Of a stretch of DNA of 64,000 nt, positions 10,027 to 18,808 are shown one piece after another. This DNA is from Arthrobacter sp. MAHUQ-56 (GTDB taxonomy: Bacteria > Actinomycetota > Actinomycetes > Actinomycetales > Micrococcaceae). Positions within the stretch are counted from its first letter, which is position 1; every line of letters begins with the position of its first letter. The position numbers and the translations under genes are program-made. Location of the stretch: the NCBI RefSeq assembly GCF_019710585.1, contig NZ_JAIFZQ010000026.1:1-64000 (forward strand), given 5' to 3'. The notes below the pieces were generated by a model. That model did not search any database. It saw only the letters and a program-made list of their open reading frames with translations, and had not been told where the DNA came from.

Positions 10027-11063
10027 TGGTCAGTGCTTCGGTGAGCGCCGGTCCCTCGGCTGAAGCGGTACCTGCGGTCGAACCTGTTCCGAACGCGGTA
10101 GCTGCCGGAGCCGCCCCGCCGGACATTCCTGCCGCCATCGACCGCGGCATCACGGACTACCTGCAGCACATGGGTGTGGAACGCGGATTGGCAGCCAACA
10201 CCCTGGCGGCCTACCGGCGGGACCTGGCACGCTATGCACGCTACCTGGCCCGGGCCGGGTGCCAGCGTCCGGAGGATGTCACCCGCCACCACGTCACCGG
10301 GTACGTACGGGCCCTTGCGGATGGATCCGACGGCGGCTCGGCGCTCGGGGTGCGGTCGGCAGCAAGGACGGTGGTGGCGGTCCGCGGGCTGCACAAGTTC
10401 TGGGCGCTGGAAGCGTACACGCCGGCCGATCCGGCAAGCGACGTGCATCCCCCGATGGCCGGCAAGCGGCTGCCGAAGGCCATCACCGTCGACGAGGTCA
10501 CCCGGATCCTCGAGGCCGCGGGAACGGATACAGCCACGGGGCTGCGGGACCGCGCCCTGCTCGAATTCCTTTACTCCACCGGTGCCAGGATCAGCGAGGC
10601 CGTGGGGCTGGACGTTGACGACATCTCCCTGGCAGAGCCGGACGCCGGGCCCGCGATTGTCCGGCTGTTCGGCAAAGGATCCAAGGAACGGCTGGTGCCG
10701 CTGGGCTCCTACGGCGCACGTGCGCTGGACGCCTACCTGGTGCGCGGCCGGCCCCTGCTCGCCGCCAAGGGCAAGGGGACGCCGGCACTGTTCCTCAACG
10801 CCCGGGGTGGCAGGATCAGCCGGCAGAGTGCCTGGACCATCCTGAAGGCGGCCGCTGAGAAGGCCAACATCACCCGCGATGTTTCACCCCACACTCTTCG
10901 GCATTCGTTCGCCACGCACCTGCTCGAAGGCGGTGCGGACGTCCGGGTGGTACAGGAACTGCTGGGCCATGCGTCCGTGACCACCACCCAGGTGTACACG
11001 CTGGTCACTGCCGACACCCTCCGCGAGATCTATGCCGCGGCGCATCCCCGGGCGCTGGGATGA
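10026..11063 (+). CDS. xerD: Site-specific tyrosine recombinase XerD
   Basis: 345 residues. XerD with XerC resolves chromosome dimers at dif. Catalytic residues are visible: R188 (GARISEA), a lysine in GKGSKERL (217/220), H289 and R292 (HTLRHSF), H315 (LLGHASV) and Y324 (TQVYTLV). An SAM-like core-binding domain covers about 35-135. The first 35 residues are Ala/Pro-rich and unlike the E. coli protein. No integrase-type neighbours are seen and the gene is in its usual place after pyrG-Nudix, so it is a housekeeping Xer protein. Confidence 0.92.
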   Translation: MVSASVSAGPSAEAVPAVEPVPNAVAAGAAPPDIPAAIDRGITDYLQHMGVERGLAANTLAAYRRDLARYARYLARAGCQRPEDVTRHHVTGYVRALADGSDGGSALGVRSAARTVVAVRGLHKFWALEAYTPADPASDVHPPMAGKRLPKAITVDEVTRILEAAGTDTATGLRDRALLEFLYSTGARISEAVGLDVDDISLAEPDAGPAIVRLFGKGSKERLVPLGSYGARALDAYLVRGRPLLAAKGKGTPALFLNARGGRISRQSAWTILKAAAEKANITRDVSPHTLRHSFATHLLEGGADVRVVQELLGHASVTTTQVYTLVTADTLREIYAAAHPRALG

Positions 11064-11085
11064 CCGGCCGGTTGGGGGTTCTGGA

Positions 11086-11568
11086 ATGAGCGCCGCTGCC
11101 GTGACCCTGTGCTTCCTTCTGCGGGAGGGGGAGAACGGGGCCGAAGTGCTGCTGGGACTGAAGCAGACAGGCTTCGGCAAGGGCAAGATCGTGGGCATCG
11201 GTGGCCACGTGGAGCCGGGGGAGAGCGACGCCGAGGCCGTCATCCGGGAAGTGCTGGAAGAGACCGCGGTGGTGCTCCGCCAGGAGGACCTGGCCGACGC
11301 CGGCACTGTTCGCTTCGTTTTTCCCGCCAGGCCGGAATGGAACATGGCCACCCGGCTCTTCACGGCCCGGACCTGGAACGGCGAACCAACGGCAAGCGAT
11401 GAGATCCTGCCCGAATGGTTCAGCGTCAGTTCACTGCCGGTGGACCGGATGTGGCAGGACGCCGACCATTGGCTTCCCGTGGTGCTTGAAGGGGGCAGGG
11501 TCAACGTCGTGGTCACGATGCACACGGACAACGAATCCGTGGCATCCTCGGAAAGCCTCCTGGACTGA
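11086..11568 (+). CDS. Nudix hydrolase, MutT/8-oxo-dGTPase-like
   Basis: 160 residues. A complete Nudix box GGHVEPGESDAEAVIREVLEETAV (GX5EX7REVLEET) lies at about 37-60. The layout resembles MTH1-like enzymes that clean oxidised nucleotides, but the substrate is not certain. ATG 11086 was chosen because the longer frame from 11032 would overlap xerD. The last codons are part of a 19-20 base tandem repeat that continues past the stop. Confidence 0.87.
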   Translation: MSAAAVTLCFLLREGENGAEVLLGLKQTGFGKGKIVGIGGHVEPGESDAEAVIREVLEETAVVLRQEDLADAGTVRFVFPARPEWNMATRLFTARTWNGEPTASDEILPEWFSVSSLPVDRMWQDADHWLPVVLEGGRVNVVVTMHTDNESVASSESLLD

Positions 11569-11626
11569 GCAAAGCCTCCTGGACTAACCCATGCCTCCTG
11601 GGGGCTGGGCAAGCCTCCCGGGCTGA
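11552..11626 (+). repeat. Four degenerate tandem repeats across a stop codon
   Basis: Four units start at 11552, 11571, 11591 and 11611. The first two, AAAGCCTCCTGGACTGA and AAAGCCTCCTGGACTAA, differ at one base; the others are more diverged (GCCTCCTGGGGGCTGG, AAGCCTCCCGGGCTGA). The first contains the stop of the Nudix gene, so the gene end appears to have been duplicated into its own 3' flank. Confidence 0.8.
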
Positions 11627-11630
11627 CGGT

Positions 11631-11676
11631 TAAAAGGCCGACGGCGGCCGGGCACCAAAGTGCCGGACCGCCGTCG
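11631..11676 (-). terminator. Terminator of the prp operon
   Basis: Stem CGACGGCGG (11639-11647) / CCGCCGTCG (11668-11676) continues into an inner stem with one bulge and the loop CAAA. On the minus strand it is followed by GCCTTTTAACC, so the U-tract serves the prpC side. It may also stop transcripts of the convergent Nudix gene. Confidence 0.8.
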
Positions 11677-11707
11677 TACGTCCCTTGGTTGCTTCCCGGC
11701 AGGGACG

Positions 11708-12847
11708 CTAAGCCAGGTGGCGCTCCTCGTGCCCGTTGTATTCGCTCAGGGGCCTGATCAGCGAGTTGGAGTCCAGCTGCTCCATGATGTGCGCGGTCCA
11801 GCCGGTGATGCGGCTGGCCACGAACAGGGGAGTGAAGGTCTGCGTGTCGAAGCCCATCAGGTGGTACGTCGGCCCGGCGGGATAGTCGAGGTTCGGCTTG
11901 ATCGCCTTCGCCTCATCCATGGCCGTCTCCAGCCCTTGGTAGAGGCCCAGGATTTCCGGCCGGCCGTAGTGCGCGATCATCTTGTCCAGGGCGGCCTTCA
12001 TGGTGGGCACGCGGGAGTCGCCGTGCTTGTAGACGCGGTGGCCGAAGCCCATGACCTTCTTCTTCTGCGCCAGGGCGTTTTCCATCCAGGCCTTCGCCCG
12101 GGCCGCGGCCTCTTCGAGGGACTCCTCCTGCCGGATGCCGATCTCGTCGAAGGTGTGCATGACGGCCTCGTTGGCGCCGCCGTGCAGCGGGCCTTTAAGT
12201 GCTCCGATCGCTCCGGTGACTGCGGAGTGCAGGTCCGAGAGAGTGGACGTGATGACCCGGGCCGTGAAGGTGGAGGCGTTGAAGGAGTGCTCTGCGTACA
12301 GGATCATGGAGACGTTGAAGGCCTCCACCACCTCCGGCACCTGCTCCTCGCCGAAGGTCATCCACAGGAAGTTTGCCGAGTAGCCCAGGTCATCCCGGGG
12401 TTCCACGACGTCCTGCCCGTGGCGGCGGCGCTGGTCATAGGAAACGACGGCAGGCATCGCCGCGAACAGGTCCACGGCCTTCGCCATGTTCGCTTCCCGC
12501 GAGGAGTCCTCGGCCAACGGGTGCCGCGCCCCCATCACGGAAGCCGCGGTCCGGCACACGTCCATCGGGTGCGACGTTGTGGGCAGGGCGTCGATGACCT
12601 GTTTGACCACCGGGTCCAGGGCACGCCCGGCCCGTTCCCGCGCGGTGAATTCGGCCAGCTGCTCCTGGGTGGGCAGTTCGCCGTTCCAGAGCAGGTACGC
12701 CACTTCCTCGAAACTGCAGCGGGCGGCCAGTTCCTGGACGGGGTAGCCACGGTAGAGCAGCGAGTTCGTGTCCGGGTTGACCTTGGAAACCGCGGTGTAG
12801 TCCACCACGACGCCGGCAAGGCCCTTTTTGATCTCATTTTCAGCCAC
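11708..12847 (-). CDS. prpC: 2-methylcitrate synthase / citrate synthase
   Basis: 379 residues, the short bacterial citrate-synthase type. It condenses propionyl-CoA with oxaloacetate to 2-methylcitrate and often also accepts acetyl-CoA. Catalytic H222 (GPLHGGANE) and H270 (GFGHRVYK) are seen, with H187 in YAEHSFNAS. The context with prpB and prpD fixes the role. The GTG start has a good AAAGGAG site. It is the last gene of the prp operon, 62 bases after prpB. Confidence 0.93.
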   Translation of the reverse strand: MAENEIKKGLAGVVVDYTAVSKVNPDTNSLLYRGYPVQELAARCSFEEVAYLLWNGELPTQEQLAEFTARERAGRALDPVVKQVIDALPTTSHPMDVCRTAASVMGARHPLAEDSSREANMAKAVDLFAAMPAVVSYDQRRRHGQDVVEPRDDLGYSANFLWMTFGEEQVPEVVEAFNVSMILYAEHSFNASTFTARVITSTLSDLHSAVTGAIGALKGPLHGGANEAVMHTFDEIGIRQEESLEEAAARAKAWMENALAQKKKVMGFGHRVYKHGDSRVPTMKAALDKMIAHYGRPEILGLYQGLETAMDEAKAIKPNLDYPAGPTYHLMGFDTQTFTPLFVASRITGWTAHIMEQLDSNSLIRPLSEYNGHEERHLA

Positions 12848-12909
12848 GCTGAAACTCCTTTGTTCCTCAAGCCAGTTGTCCGGCAGCTGCCGGCATTCCG
12901 GTGGTTGGT

Positions 12910-13812
12910 TTAGGTGCCGGGGATCTGGAAATTGAAGACCCCGGTGTCAAAGCGGTTGTAGGCCTCATAGTCAACGAGGTCGTAGAGCCGGGCACGGGTC
13001 AGCATGCTTGGAACCTGTGCCTCCTGAGTGCCGTCGGATTTGATCGATTCCAGAGTACGCTCAGCGGCACCCATGGCACTACGGAGCAGGGTGACCGGGT
13101 AGATGACCATGTTGACGCCGACGCCCGCCAGCTCGTCCACGGTGAACAGCGCGCTCTTGCCGAACTCGGTCATGTTGGCCAGGACCGGCACGTCGACGGC
13201 GTCGCGGATCGCCTTGAACTCGCTGAGGTCCTTCATGGCTTCAGGGAAGATCGCGTCCGCGCCGGCTTCGACGAGGGCCTTTGCACGCTGCTGGGCCGCC
13301 TCGAGCCCGTCGGTGGCACGGATGTCGGTCCGGGCCATGATCAGGAAGTTGGGGTCCCTCCGGGCGTCGGCGGCGGCGCGGATCCGCTTGGTGGCGGTGT
13401 CCAGGTCCACCACGTTCTTCCCGTCCAGGTGGCCGCAGCGCTTGGGGTTGAACTGGTCCTCGATGTGGCAGCCGGCCAGGCCGGCGTTTTCAAGCTCCTG
13501 GACGGTGCGGGCCACGTTCATCGGCTCGCCGAAGCCGGTGTCGGCGTCGACGATGGCGGGCAGGTCCGTCATGCGGGCGATCTGCCCGGCGCGGGTGGCG
13601 ACCTCGGTGAGCGTGGTCAGGCCGATGTCCGGCAGGCCGAGGTCGTTGGCGAGGACGGCGCCGGAAATGTAGACCCCGGCGAAGCCCTTTTCCTCGATCA
13701 GCCGGGCAGAGAGCGGGTTGAACGCGCCCGGGAACTGCTGGATGGTCCCGGAGGACAACAGTTCCCGGAACCGGATCCGCTTCTGCTCCGGCGTGGTCTT
13801 CGAGTACAGCAT
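12910..13812 (-). CDS. prpB: Methylisocitrate lyase
   Basis: 300 residues of the isocitrate lyase/PEP mutase family. It cleaves 2-methylisocitrate to pyruvate and succinate. The catalytic loop KRCGH is at 124-128, and DADTGFGEP at 89-97 holds metal-binding residues. Length is typical of PrpB and too short for isocitrate lyase AceA. Its ATG overlaps the prpD stop by one base, indicating translational coupling. Confidence 0.94.
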   Translation of the reverse strand: MLYSKTTPEQKRIRFRELLSSGTIQQFPGAFNPLSARLIEEKGFAGVYISGAVLANDLGLPDIGLTTLTEVATRAGQIARMTDLPAIVDADTGFGEPMNVARTVQELENAGLAGCHIEDQFNPKRCGHLDGKNVVDLDTATKRIRAAADARRDPNFLIMARTDIRATDGLEAAQQRAKALVEAGADAIFPEAMKDLSEFKAIRDAVDVPVLANMTEFGKSALFTVDELAGVGVNMVIYPVTLLRSAMGAAERTLESIKSDGTQEAQVPSMLTRARLYDLVDYEAYNRFDTGVFNFQIPGT

Positions 13813-15332
13813 CAGAAGAGTCCCTTCGGTGCCGCGGCCAGGTCGATGACACCCGGGGCCGCGGTGATGTTCAGCTGGTCCAGCTCCCCGGCGGCGAGCT
13901 GTGGGAGGCGTTCGACGGCGGCGAGGAACCGTTCGATTTCCGCCTCCTCAACGAGGCCCGCGGCGAGGGTGCGGAACTTGTTCACATACTGCTCGCGGGC
14001 GAAGGGCCGGGCGCCGAGCGGGTGGGCGTCGGCGACGGCGATCTGGTCGGTGATGACGGTGCCGTCCTTGAGCGTGATCTCGACGGAGCCGCCGAAGGCC
14101 TTCTCGGCGATATCGAGCGAGTGGTAGCGGCGCGTCCACTCGGGGTCTTCCACGGTACTCACCTTGTGCCACAGCTCCACGGTGTCCGGGCGGGCAGCGC
14201 GTTGCGGGGCGTAGGAGTCCACGTGGTGCCAGGCGCCGTCCTGCAGGGCGACGGTGAAGATGTAGGGGATGGAGTGGTCCAGCGTTTCCCGGGACGCGGT
14301 GGGGCTGTACTTCTGGGGATCGTTGGCGCCGGAGCCGATCACGTAGTGCGTGTGGTGGCTGGTCCTGATCAGCACGGATTCCACGTTGGCCGGGTCCGTG
14401 ACCTCCGGGTGCTCGCGGTGCAACTTGCGGGCCAGGTCGATCCAGGCCTGCGCCTGGTACTCGGCGGAGTGCTCCTTGGTGTAGGTGTCCAGGATGGCCC
14501 GCTTGGCTTCCCCGGGCGTCGGCAGCGGGACCACGTAGGACGCGTCCGGGCCGTCCAGCATCCACGCGATGACGCCGTCCTCGCCCTCATAGATCGGCAC
14601 CGGCGAGGTCTGGCCGCGCATGGCCCGGTCGGCGGATTCGACGGCCATCTTGCCGGCGAAGGCCGGGGCATGAGCCTTCCAGGTGGAGATCTCGCCCTTG
14701 CGGGACTGCCGGGTGGCCGTGGTGGTGTGCAGTGCCTGCCCCACGGACTGGAAGATGGTTTCGACGTCCAGGCCCAGCAGGGTGCCGATGCCGGCGGCCG
14801 CGGAGGGGCCCAGGTGTGCCACGTGGTCGATCTTGTGCTTGTGCAGGCAGATGGCCTTGACCAGGTTCACCTGGATCTCGTAGCCGGTGGCGATGCCGCG
14901 GACCAGGTCCCTGCCGCTGGAGCCCACGTGCTGGGCGACCGCGAGGATCGGCGGGATGTTGTCCCCAGGGTGGGAGTAGTCGGCCGCGAGGAAGGTGTCG
15001 TGGTAATCGAGTTCCCGGACCGCCACGCCGTTGGCCCAGGCCGCCCATTCCGGTGCCACGCGCTCCTCGATGCCGAACACCTTGGAGCCCTTACCGCCGG
15101 TGCTGGGGCCATGGGTAAGCGCCTGTGCCCGGGCCGCGACGATCGGTGCGCGGTTCAGGGAAGCGATGGCCACCGAAGCATTGTCGATCACGCGGTTGAT
15201 CACCATGTCGGTGACCTCATTGGACACCTCCACGGGGTCGGCGGCGACCTGGGCGATCTTGTAGGCAAGCTGGTCCTCGCGGGCCAGGTTTTCCTCGCTC
15301 TTGTAGACGCGGACGTGGTGTTCCTTAACCAT
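13812..15332 (-). CDS. prpD: 2-methylcitrate dehydratase
   Basis: 506 residues of the MmgE/PrpD family. It dehydrates 2-methylcitrate to 2-methyl-cis-aconitate without an iron-sulfur cluster. The family is recognised by the helical N-terminal domain with EWAAWANGVAVRELDYHDTF and DYSHPGDNIPPILAVAQ, and by the overall length. No acnD or prpF gene is in the operon, so hydration of methylaconitate must use an aconitase encoded elsewhere. Its start overlaps the gntR stop by 8 bases. Confidence 0.93.
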   Translation of the reverse strand: MVKEHHVRVYKSEENLAREDQLAYKIAQVAADPVEVSNEVTDMVINRVIDNASVAIASLNRAPIVAARAQALTHGPSTGGKGSKVFGIEERVAPEWAAWANGVAVRELDYHDTFLAADYSHPGDNIPPILAVAQHVGSSGRDLVRGIATGYEIQVNLVKAICLHKHKIDHVAHLGPSAAAGIGTLLGLDVETIFQSVGQALHTTTATRQSRKGEISTWKAHAPAFAGKMAVESADRAMRGQTSPVPIYEGEDGVIAWMLDGPDASYVVPLPTPGEAKRAILDTYTKEHSAEYQAQAWIDLARKLHREHPEVTDPANVESVLIRTSHHTHYVIGSGANDPQKYSPTASRETLDHSIPYIFTVALQDGAWHHVDSYAPQRAARPDTVELWHKVSTVEDPEWTRRYHSLDIAEKAFGGSVEITLKDGTVITDQIAVADAHPLGARPFAREQYVNKFRTLAAGLVEEAEIERFLAAVERLPQLAAGELDQLNITAAPGVIDLAAAPKGLF

Positions 15333-15984
15333 GGTGCTCCTTCTGGTGCGGTACGTGGGTTGCTTTGACGTGGGAAAGGCTGCGGTGCAGGTGGATGGTG
15401 GTCGCGGCCTCGGCGAGCTTCGGGTTGCCGGCCGCGATCGCCTCGGCGATGGCAGCGTGCTCGGCGGCCGCGGCGGTCAGGCGGCCGGCGTCGTCGGCTG
15501 CCAGCCGGCGGACCCGGACCAGGTGCACGCGCAGGCTGCGCATGGCCTGGGCCAGGTAGGAGTTGGAGATGGCGGCGTCGATGGCCGTATCCAGCCGGCC
15601 CACCAGTTCGTAATAGTCATGCAGCGCCGGGTTCGGCCCCCGGACCAGCTCCGGAGCCTCGAGCAGCTCGCGCTGCAGCTGCTCGAACGTCGCGCGGTCA
15701 CCCCGTTCGGCAGCAAGCGCTGCGGCCTTGCCTTCCAGGGTTCCGCGCAGTTCGAACAGTTCGTCGATGTCCTCAAGGGAAATATCGGTGACGACGACGC
15801 CGCGACCTCCCGCCGCCGCCGTCAGGCCTTCCGCCGTGAGCCGGCTCAGCGCCTCCCGGAGCGGAGTGCGCGAGACACCCAGGCGTGCGGACTGTTCCAC
15901 CTCGGCCAGGACGGTCCCCGGCGCCAGGCGCCACTCGATGATGTCGTCCCGCAGGGCAACGTAGGCTCTGTCGCTGGCCCGCAT
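15325..15984 (-). CDS. GntR/FadR-type regulator of the prp genes
   Basis: 219 residues. A winged helix-turn-helix covers about 1-70 (SARLGVSRTPLREALSRL is the recognition region), followed by an all-helical FCD ligand domain to about 205. The start at 15984 was chosen because AGGAAGGAG lies just before it; longer in-frame starts read through the operator. It is the first gene of the prp operon and divergent from prpE, so it very likely senses a propionate-derived acid and controls both sides through the two TGTATACA palindromes. Confidence 0.87.
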   Translation of the reverse strand: MRASDRAYVALRDDIIEWRLAPGTVLAEVEQSARLGVSRTPLREALSRLTAEGLTAAAGGRGVVVTDISLEDIDELFELRGTLEGKAAALAAERGDRATFEQLQRELLEAPELVRGPNPALHDYYELVGRLDTAIDAAISNSYLAQAMRSLRVHLVRVRRLAADDAGRLTAAAAEHAAIAEAIAAGNPKLAEAATTIHLHRSLSHVKATHVPHQKEHHG

Positions 15985-16014
15985 CACTGGCTCCTTCCTC
16001 ATTGACTCCATCAG

Positions 16015-16022
16015 TGTATACA
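16015..16022. promoter_or_regulatory. GntR operator half of a pair: TGTATACA
   Basis: A perfect 8-base palindrome that matches the FadR-subfamily pattern TGTA-TACA. It overlaps a possible -10 (TATACA/TACACT) on the minus strand ahead of gntR, which would give autoregulation. An identical copy lies 63 bases away. Confidence 0.65.
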
Positions 16023-16077
16023 AGCAGGAGCGAAAAGCCAGAGGTTTCGCGCCTTCTTCCATCACGAAGCGCATCTA

Positions 16078-16085
16078 TGTATACA
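16078..16085. promoter_or_regulatory. Second GntR operator: TGTATACA
   Basis: Identical to the palindrome at 16015-16022 and 63 bases from it, close to six helical turns. It sits just upstream of the -35 of prpE. Two operators between divergent genes fit looping or cooperative control by the adjacent GntR regulator. Confidence 0.65.
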
Positions 16086-16091
16086 AAGGCC

Positions 16092-16134
16092 TTGTGCGGC
16101 GTGGATCCCCGGCGCTACCATGAGCTGCATCACA
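16092..16134 (+). promoter_or_regulatory. prpE promoter with CRP-like site
   Basis: -35 TTGTGC (16092-16097), 18-base spacer, -10 TACCAT (16116-16121). Overlapping the -10 and start region is CATGA-GCTGCA-TCACA (16119-16134), a near match to the CRP/GlxR pattern TGTGA-N6-TCACA. A closely similar core occurs before dctA. Confidence 0.5.
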
Positions 16135-16156
16135 ACGCCGTGGATGGGATAACTTG

Positions 16157-18061
16157 ATGGTCACCAGCAGCTACCGGGACACCTACCAGCGCAGTGTGGA
16201 GCAGCCGGAGGAGTTCTGGCTCGAGGCCGCCGGACAGATCGACTGGAGCACACCGCCGGTGAAGGCGCTGGACGCCAGCCGGGCCCCGCTGTTCCGCTGG
16301 TTTCCCGGCGGCGTGCTGAATACCTGCCACAACGCCCTCGACCGGCACGTGGCGGAAGGCCGTGGCCAGCAGGACGCCTTGATCTACGACTCTGCCATGC
16401 TGGGCGTCCAGCAACGCTTCAGCTACGCCGAGCTCACCGACCTCGCCGCCCGCTTCGCCGGGGTGCTGCGCAGCAACGGTGTGGGCAAGGGCGACCGTGT
16501 GGTGATCTACATGCCCATGATTCCCGAGGCCGCCATCGCCATGCTGGCGACCGCCCGGCTGGGAGCGGTCCATTCGGTCGTGTTCGGAGGTTTCGCGCCA
16601 AAGGAGCTCGCTGCCCGGATCCGGGACGCGGGTCCGGCGGTGGTAGTCACCGCGTCCGGCGGCATCGAACCCAGCCGCCGGATCGAGTACCTGCCATCCG
16701 TCGCTGAAGCCCTCGAACTGGCCGATGTGCCGGAGACCCCGGTTCTGGTCAAGGCACGCGAGGGTTTTGCGGCCACGACAGCCGACTACCCGGGCTGGCT
16801 GGACTGGGATATCCAGATGGGCCGGGCGGAGCCTGTGGCTCCGGTCGACGTCGAGGCCACCGACCCTCTCTACATCCTTTACACCTCCGGAACCACCGGT
16901 TCACCCAAGGGCGTGGTGCGGGACAATGGGGGACACGCCGTCGCCCTCCGTTGGACGCTGGAGAATATCTACGACGTCGGCCCCGGCGACGTGATGTGGA
17001 CGGCCTCCGACGTCGGCTGGGTGGTGGGGCACTCGTACATCGTCTACGGTCCGCTGCTTGCGGGCGCCACCACCGTGCTGTACGAGGGCAAGCCGGTGGG
17101 GACACCGGACGCCGGTGCGTTCTGGCGCGTCATCCAGGACCACCGGGTCAACGTGCTGTTCACGGCCCCGACGGCGCTGCGGGCCATCCGCAAGGCGGAT
17201 CCGGAAGCGGAACTTCTGAAAGGGTACGACGTCAGCAGCCTTCGTACGCTTTTCGCCGCAGGCGAGCGGCTGGACAGCGATACCTTCCAGTGGGCCTCCC
17301 GGATCCTGGACGTGCCCGTCGTGGACCATTGGTGGCAGACCGAAACCGGCTGGGCGATCTGTGCCAATCCGCGCGGCCTGGAGCAGCTGCCGATCAAGGC
17401 GGGGTCGCCGAGTGTTCCGATGCCCGGCTTCAAGCTCCAGATCCTTGACGGCGCGGGGGAGGAAGTCGAACCCGGGACGGAGGGCAACATCGTCCTGGGG
17501 CTCCCGTTGCCGCCGGGAACACTGGCCACCCTGTGGCGGAACGACGAGCGCTATGTTTCGTCCTACCTGCAGGCTTTCGATGGCTGCTACGCCACGGGAG
17601 ATTCCGGTTACCGCGACGGGGACGGCTACGTGTTCGTCATGGGCCGCACCGATGACATCATCAACGTCGCCGGCCACCGGCTCTCCACCGGCGCCATGGA
17701 ACAGGTCATCGGCCAGCACCCTGCGGTGGCGGAATGCGCCGTCATCGGCCTCGCGGACCCGCTCAAGGGCCAGCGCCCCAGTGGCTACGTGGTGCTTAAG
17801 TCTGGGGTGGACGTTCCGGAGGATGTCCTGGCCAAGGACCTGGTGGCCCTGGTTCGGCGCGACATCGGTGCCGTGGCGGACTTCAAGCACGTGACGGTGG
17901 TGGATGCCCTGCCCAAGACCCGCTCCGGGAAGATCCTGCGAAAGACCATGCGCCAGATAGCGGACGGCGAGGAGTACACGGTGCCCTCCACCATCGAAGA
18001 CCCGGGGGTCATCGACCAGCTGATCGGCACCCTGCGGGTGGGCAGGGAACAAACCGGCTGA
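16157..18061 (+). CDS. prpE: Propionyl-CoA synthetase (acyl-CoA synthetase)
   Basis: 634 residues of the acetyl-CoA synthetase family. It activates propionate to propionyl-CoA through an acyl-adenylate. The P-loop motif is TSGTTGSPKGVVRDNGGHAVAL, a signature typical of PrpE rather than Acs; WWQTETGW and the C-terminal hinge GYVFVMGRTDDIINVAGHRLSTG follow, and KTRSGKILRK holds the catalytic, acetylatable lysine. The ATG at 16157 was preferred over a TTG three bases earlier. It faces the prp operon and supplies its substrate. Confidence 0.92.
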   Translation: MVTSSYRDTYQRSVEQPEEFWLEAAGQIDWSTPPVKALDASRAPLFRWFPGGVLNTCHNALDRHVAEGRGQQDALIYDSAMLGVQQRFSYAELTDLAARFAGVLRSNGVGKGDRVVIYMPMIPEAAIAMLATARLGAVHSVVFGGFAPKELAARIRDAGPAVVVTASGGIEPSRRIEYLPSVAEALELADVPETPVLVKAREGFAATTADYPGWLDWDIQMGRAEPVAPVDVEATDPLYILYTSGTTGSPKGVVRDNGGHAVALRWTLENIYDVGPGDVMWTASDVGWVVGHSYIVYGPLLAGATTVLYEGKPVGTPDAGAFWRVIQDHRVNVLFTAPTALRAIRKADPEAELLKGYDVSSLRTLFAAGERLDSDTFQWASRILDVPVVDHWWQTETGWAICANPRGLEQLPIKAGSPSVPMPGFKLQILDGAGEEVEPGTEGNIVLGLPLPPGTLATLWRNDERYVSSYLQAFDGCYATGDSGYRDGDGYVFVMGRTDDIINVAGHRLSTGAMEQVIGQHPAVAECAVIGLADPLKGQRPSGYVVLKSGVDVPEDVLAKDLVALVRRDIGAVADFKHVTVVDALPKTRSGKILRKTMRQIADGEEYTVPSTIEDPGVIDQLIGTLRVGREQTG

Positions 18062-18094
18062 GGGCGCTGCCGGCGCGTTGGGACACCCAGTTCC

Positions 18095-18808
18095 TCAGCG
18101 GCCGCTCCAACGGTATTCGTTCTCGGGCCGGCCGGGGGTGCCGTAACGCGCCGTCCTGGATACCGTCCCGGCGTCGGCGAGGTACTCAAGGTAGCGCCGT
18201 GCCGTGACGCGGGACATCCCCAGGGCGTCCATGACTTCGGTGGCCGATACGGCTTCCGGCTGACGGCGGAGGAAATCCTGGACGGAACCCAGGGTGGACG
18301 TTGACAGCCCCTTGGGCAGGGGCAGCTCGGACGGCGCCCGAAGGCTTGCGAACGCCTGGTCCACCTCGCTCTGGGAGGCGCCGCCCTTGCCGGCGCCTCC
18401 CCCCGAACCGGCCAGCTGCCGGCGGAACTGCCGGTAGCTCTCCAGCTTGTCCGAGAAGGTAGCGAAGGTGAACGGTTTGATCAGGTACTGGACCACGCCG
18501 ATCGCCACCGCGCTGCGGACAATGGCCAGTTCGCGGACGGCCGTGATGGCGATGATGTCGGCCAGGATCCCCGCGGAACGCATCCGTCGGGCGATGTCCA
18601 GGCCGTGGAGGTCGGGAAGGTTCATGTCCAGCAGGACCAGGTCCACCGGTTGGCCGGCGGCCACGAATTCGTTCAGCAACCGCAGCGCTGACTGCCCGTC
18701 CGGTGCTGTTCCGGCGAGCTCGAACCCTTCCAGCCGCTCCACATAGGCTGCATGGGCTGCCGAGGCGATGGCCTCGTCCTCGACGACGAGGACCCTGATG
18801 TTGCTCAC
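18095..18808 (-). CDS. CitB/DcuR-type response regulator
   Basis: 237 residues. The receiver domain covers 1-125 with acidic pocket E10-D11, phosphoacceptor D61 (LLLDMNLPD is split as VLLDMNLPD) and the LIKPF lysine near 109. A glycine-rich linker leads to a C-terminal DNA-binding domain (SATEVMDALGMSRVTARRYLEYL). This architecture belongs to regulators of citrate and C4-dicarboxylate uptake. The GTG start overlaps the kinase stop by 4 bases. The divergent dctA is the probable target. Confidence 0.9.
   Translation of the reverse strand: MSNIRVLVVEDEAIASAAHAAYVERLEGFELAGTAPDGQSALRLLNEFVAAGQPVDLVLLDMNLPDLHGLDIARRMRSAGILADIIAITAVRELAIVRSAVAIGVVQYLIKPFTFATFSDKLESYRQFRRQLAGSGGGAGKGGASQSEVDQAFASLRAPSELPLPKGLSTSTLGSVQDFLRRQPEAVSATEVMDALGMSRVTARRYLEYLADAGTVSRTARYGTPGRPENEYRWSGR

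Noticed and set aside
10026..11063. Tyrosine recombinase as part of an integrative element.
   Set aside because: Sequence, length and place after pyrG and Nudix fit housekeeping XerD; no attachment repeats, excisionase or cargo genes are seen.
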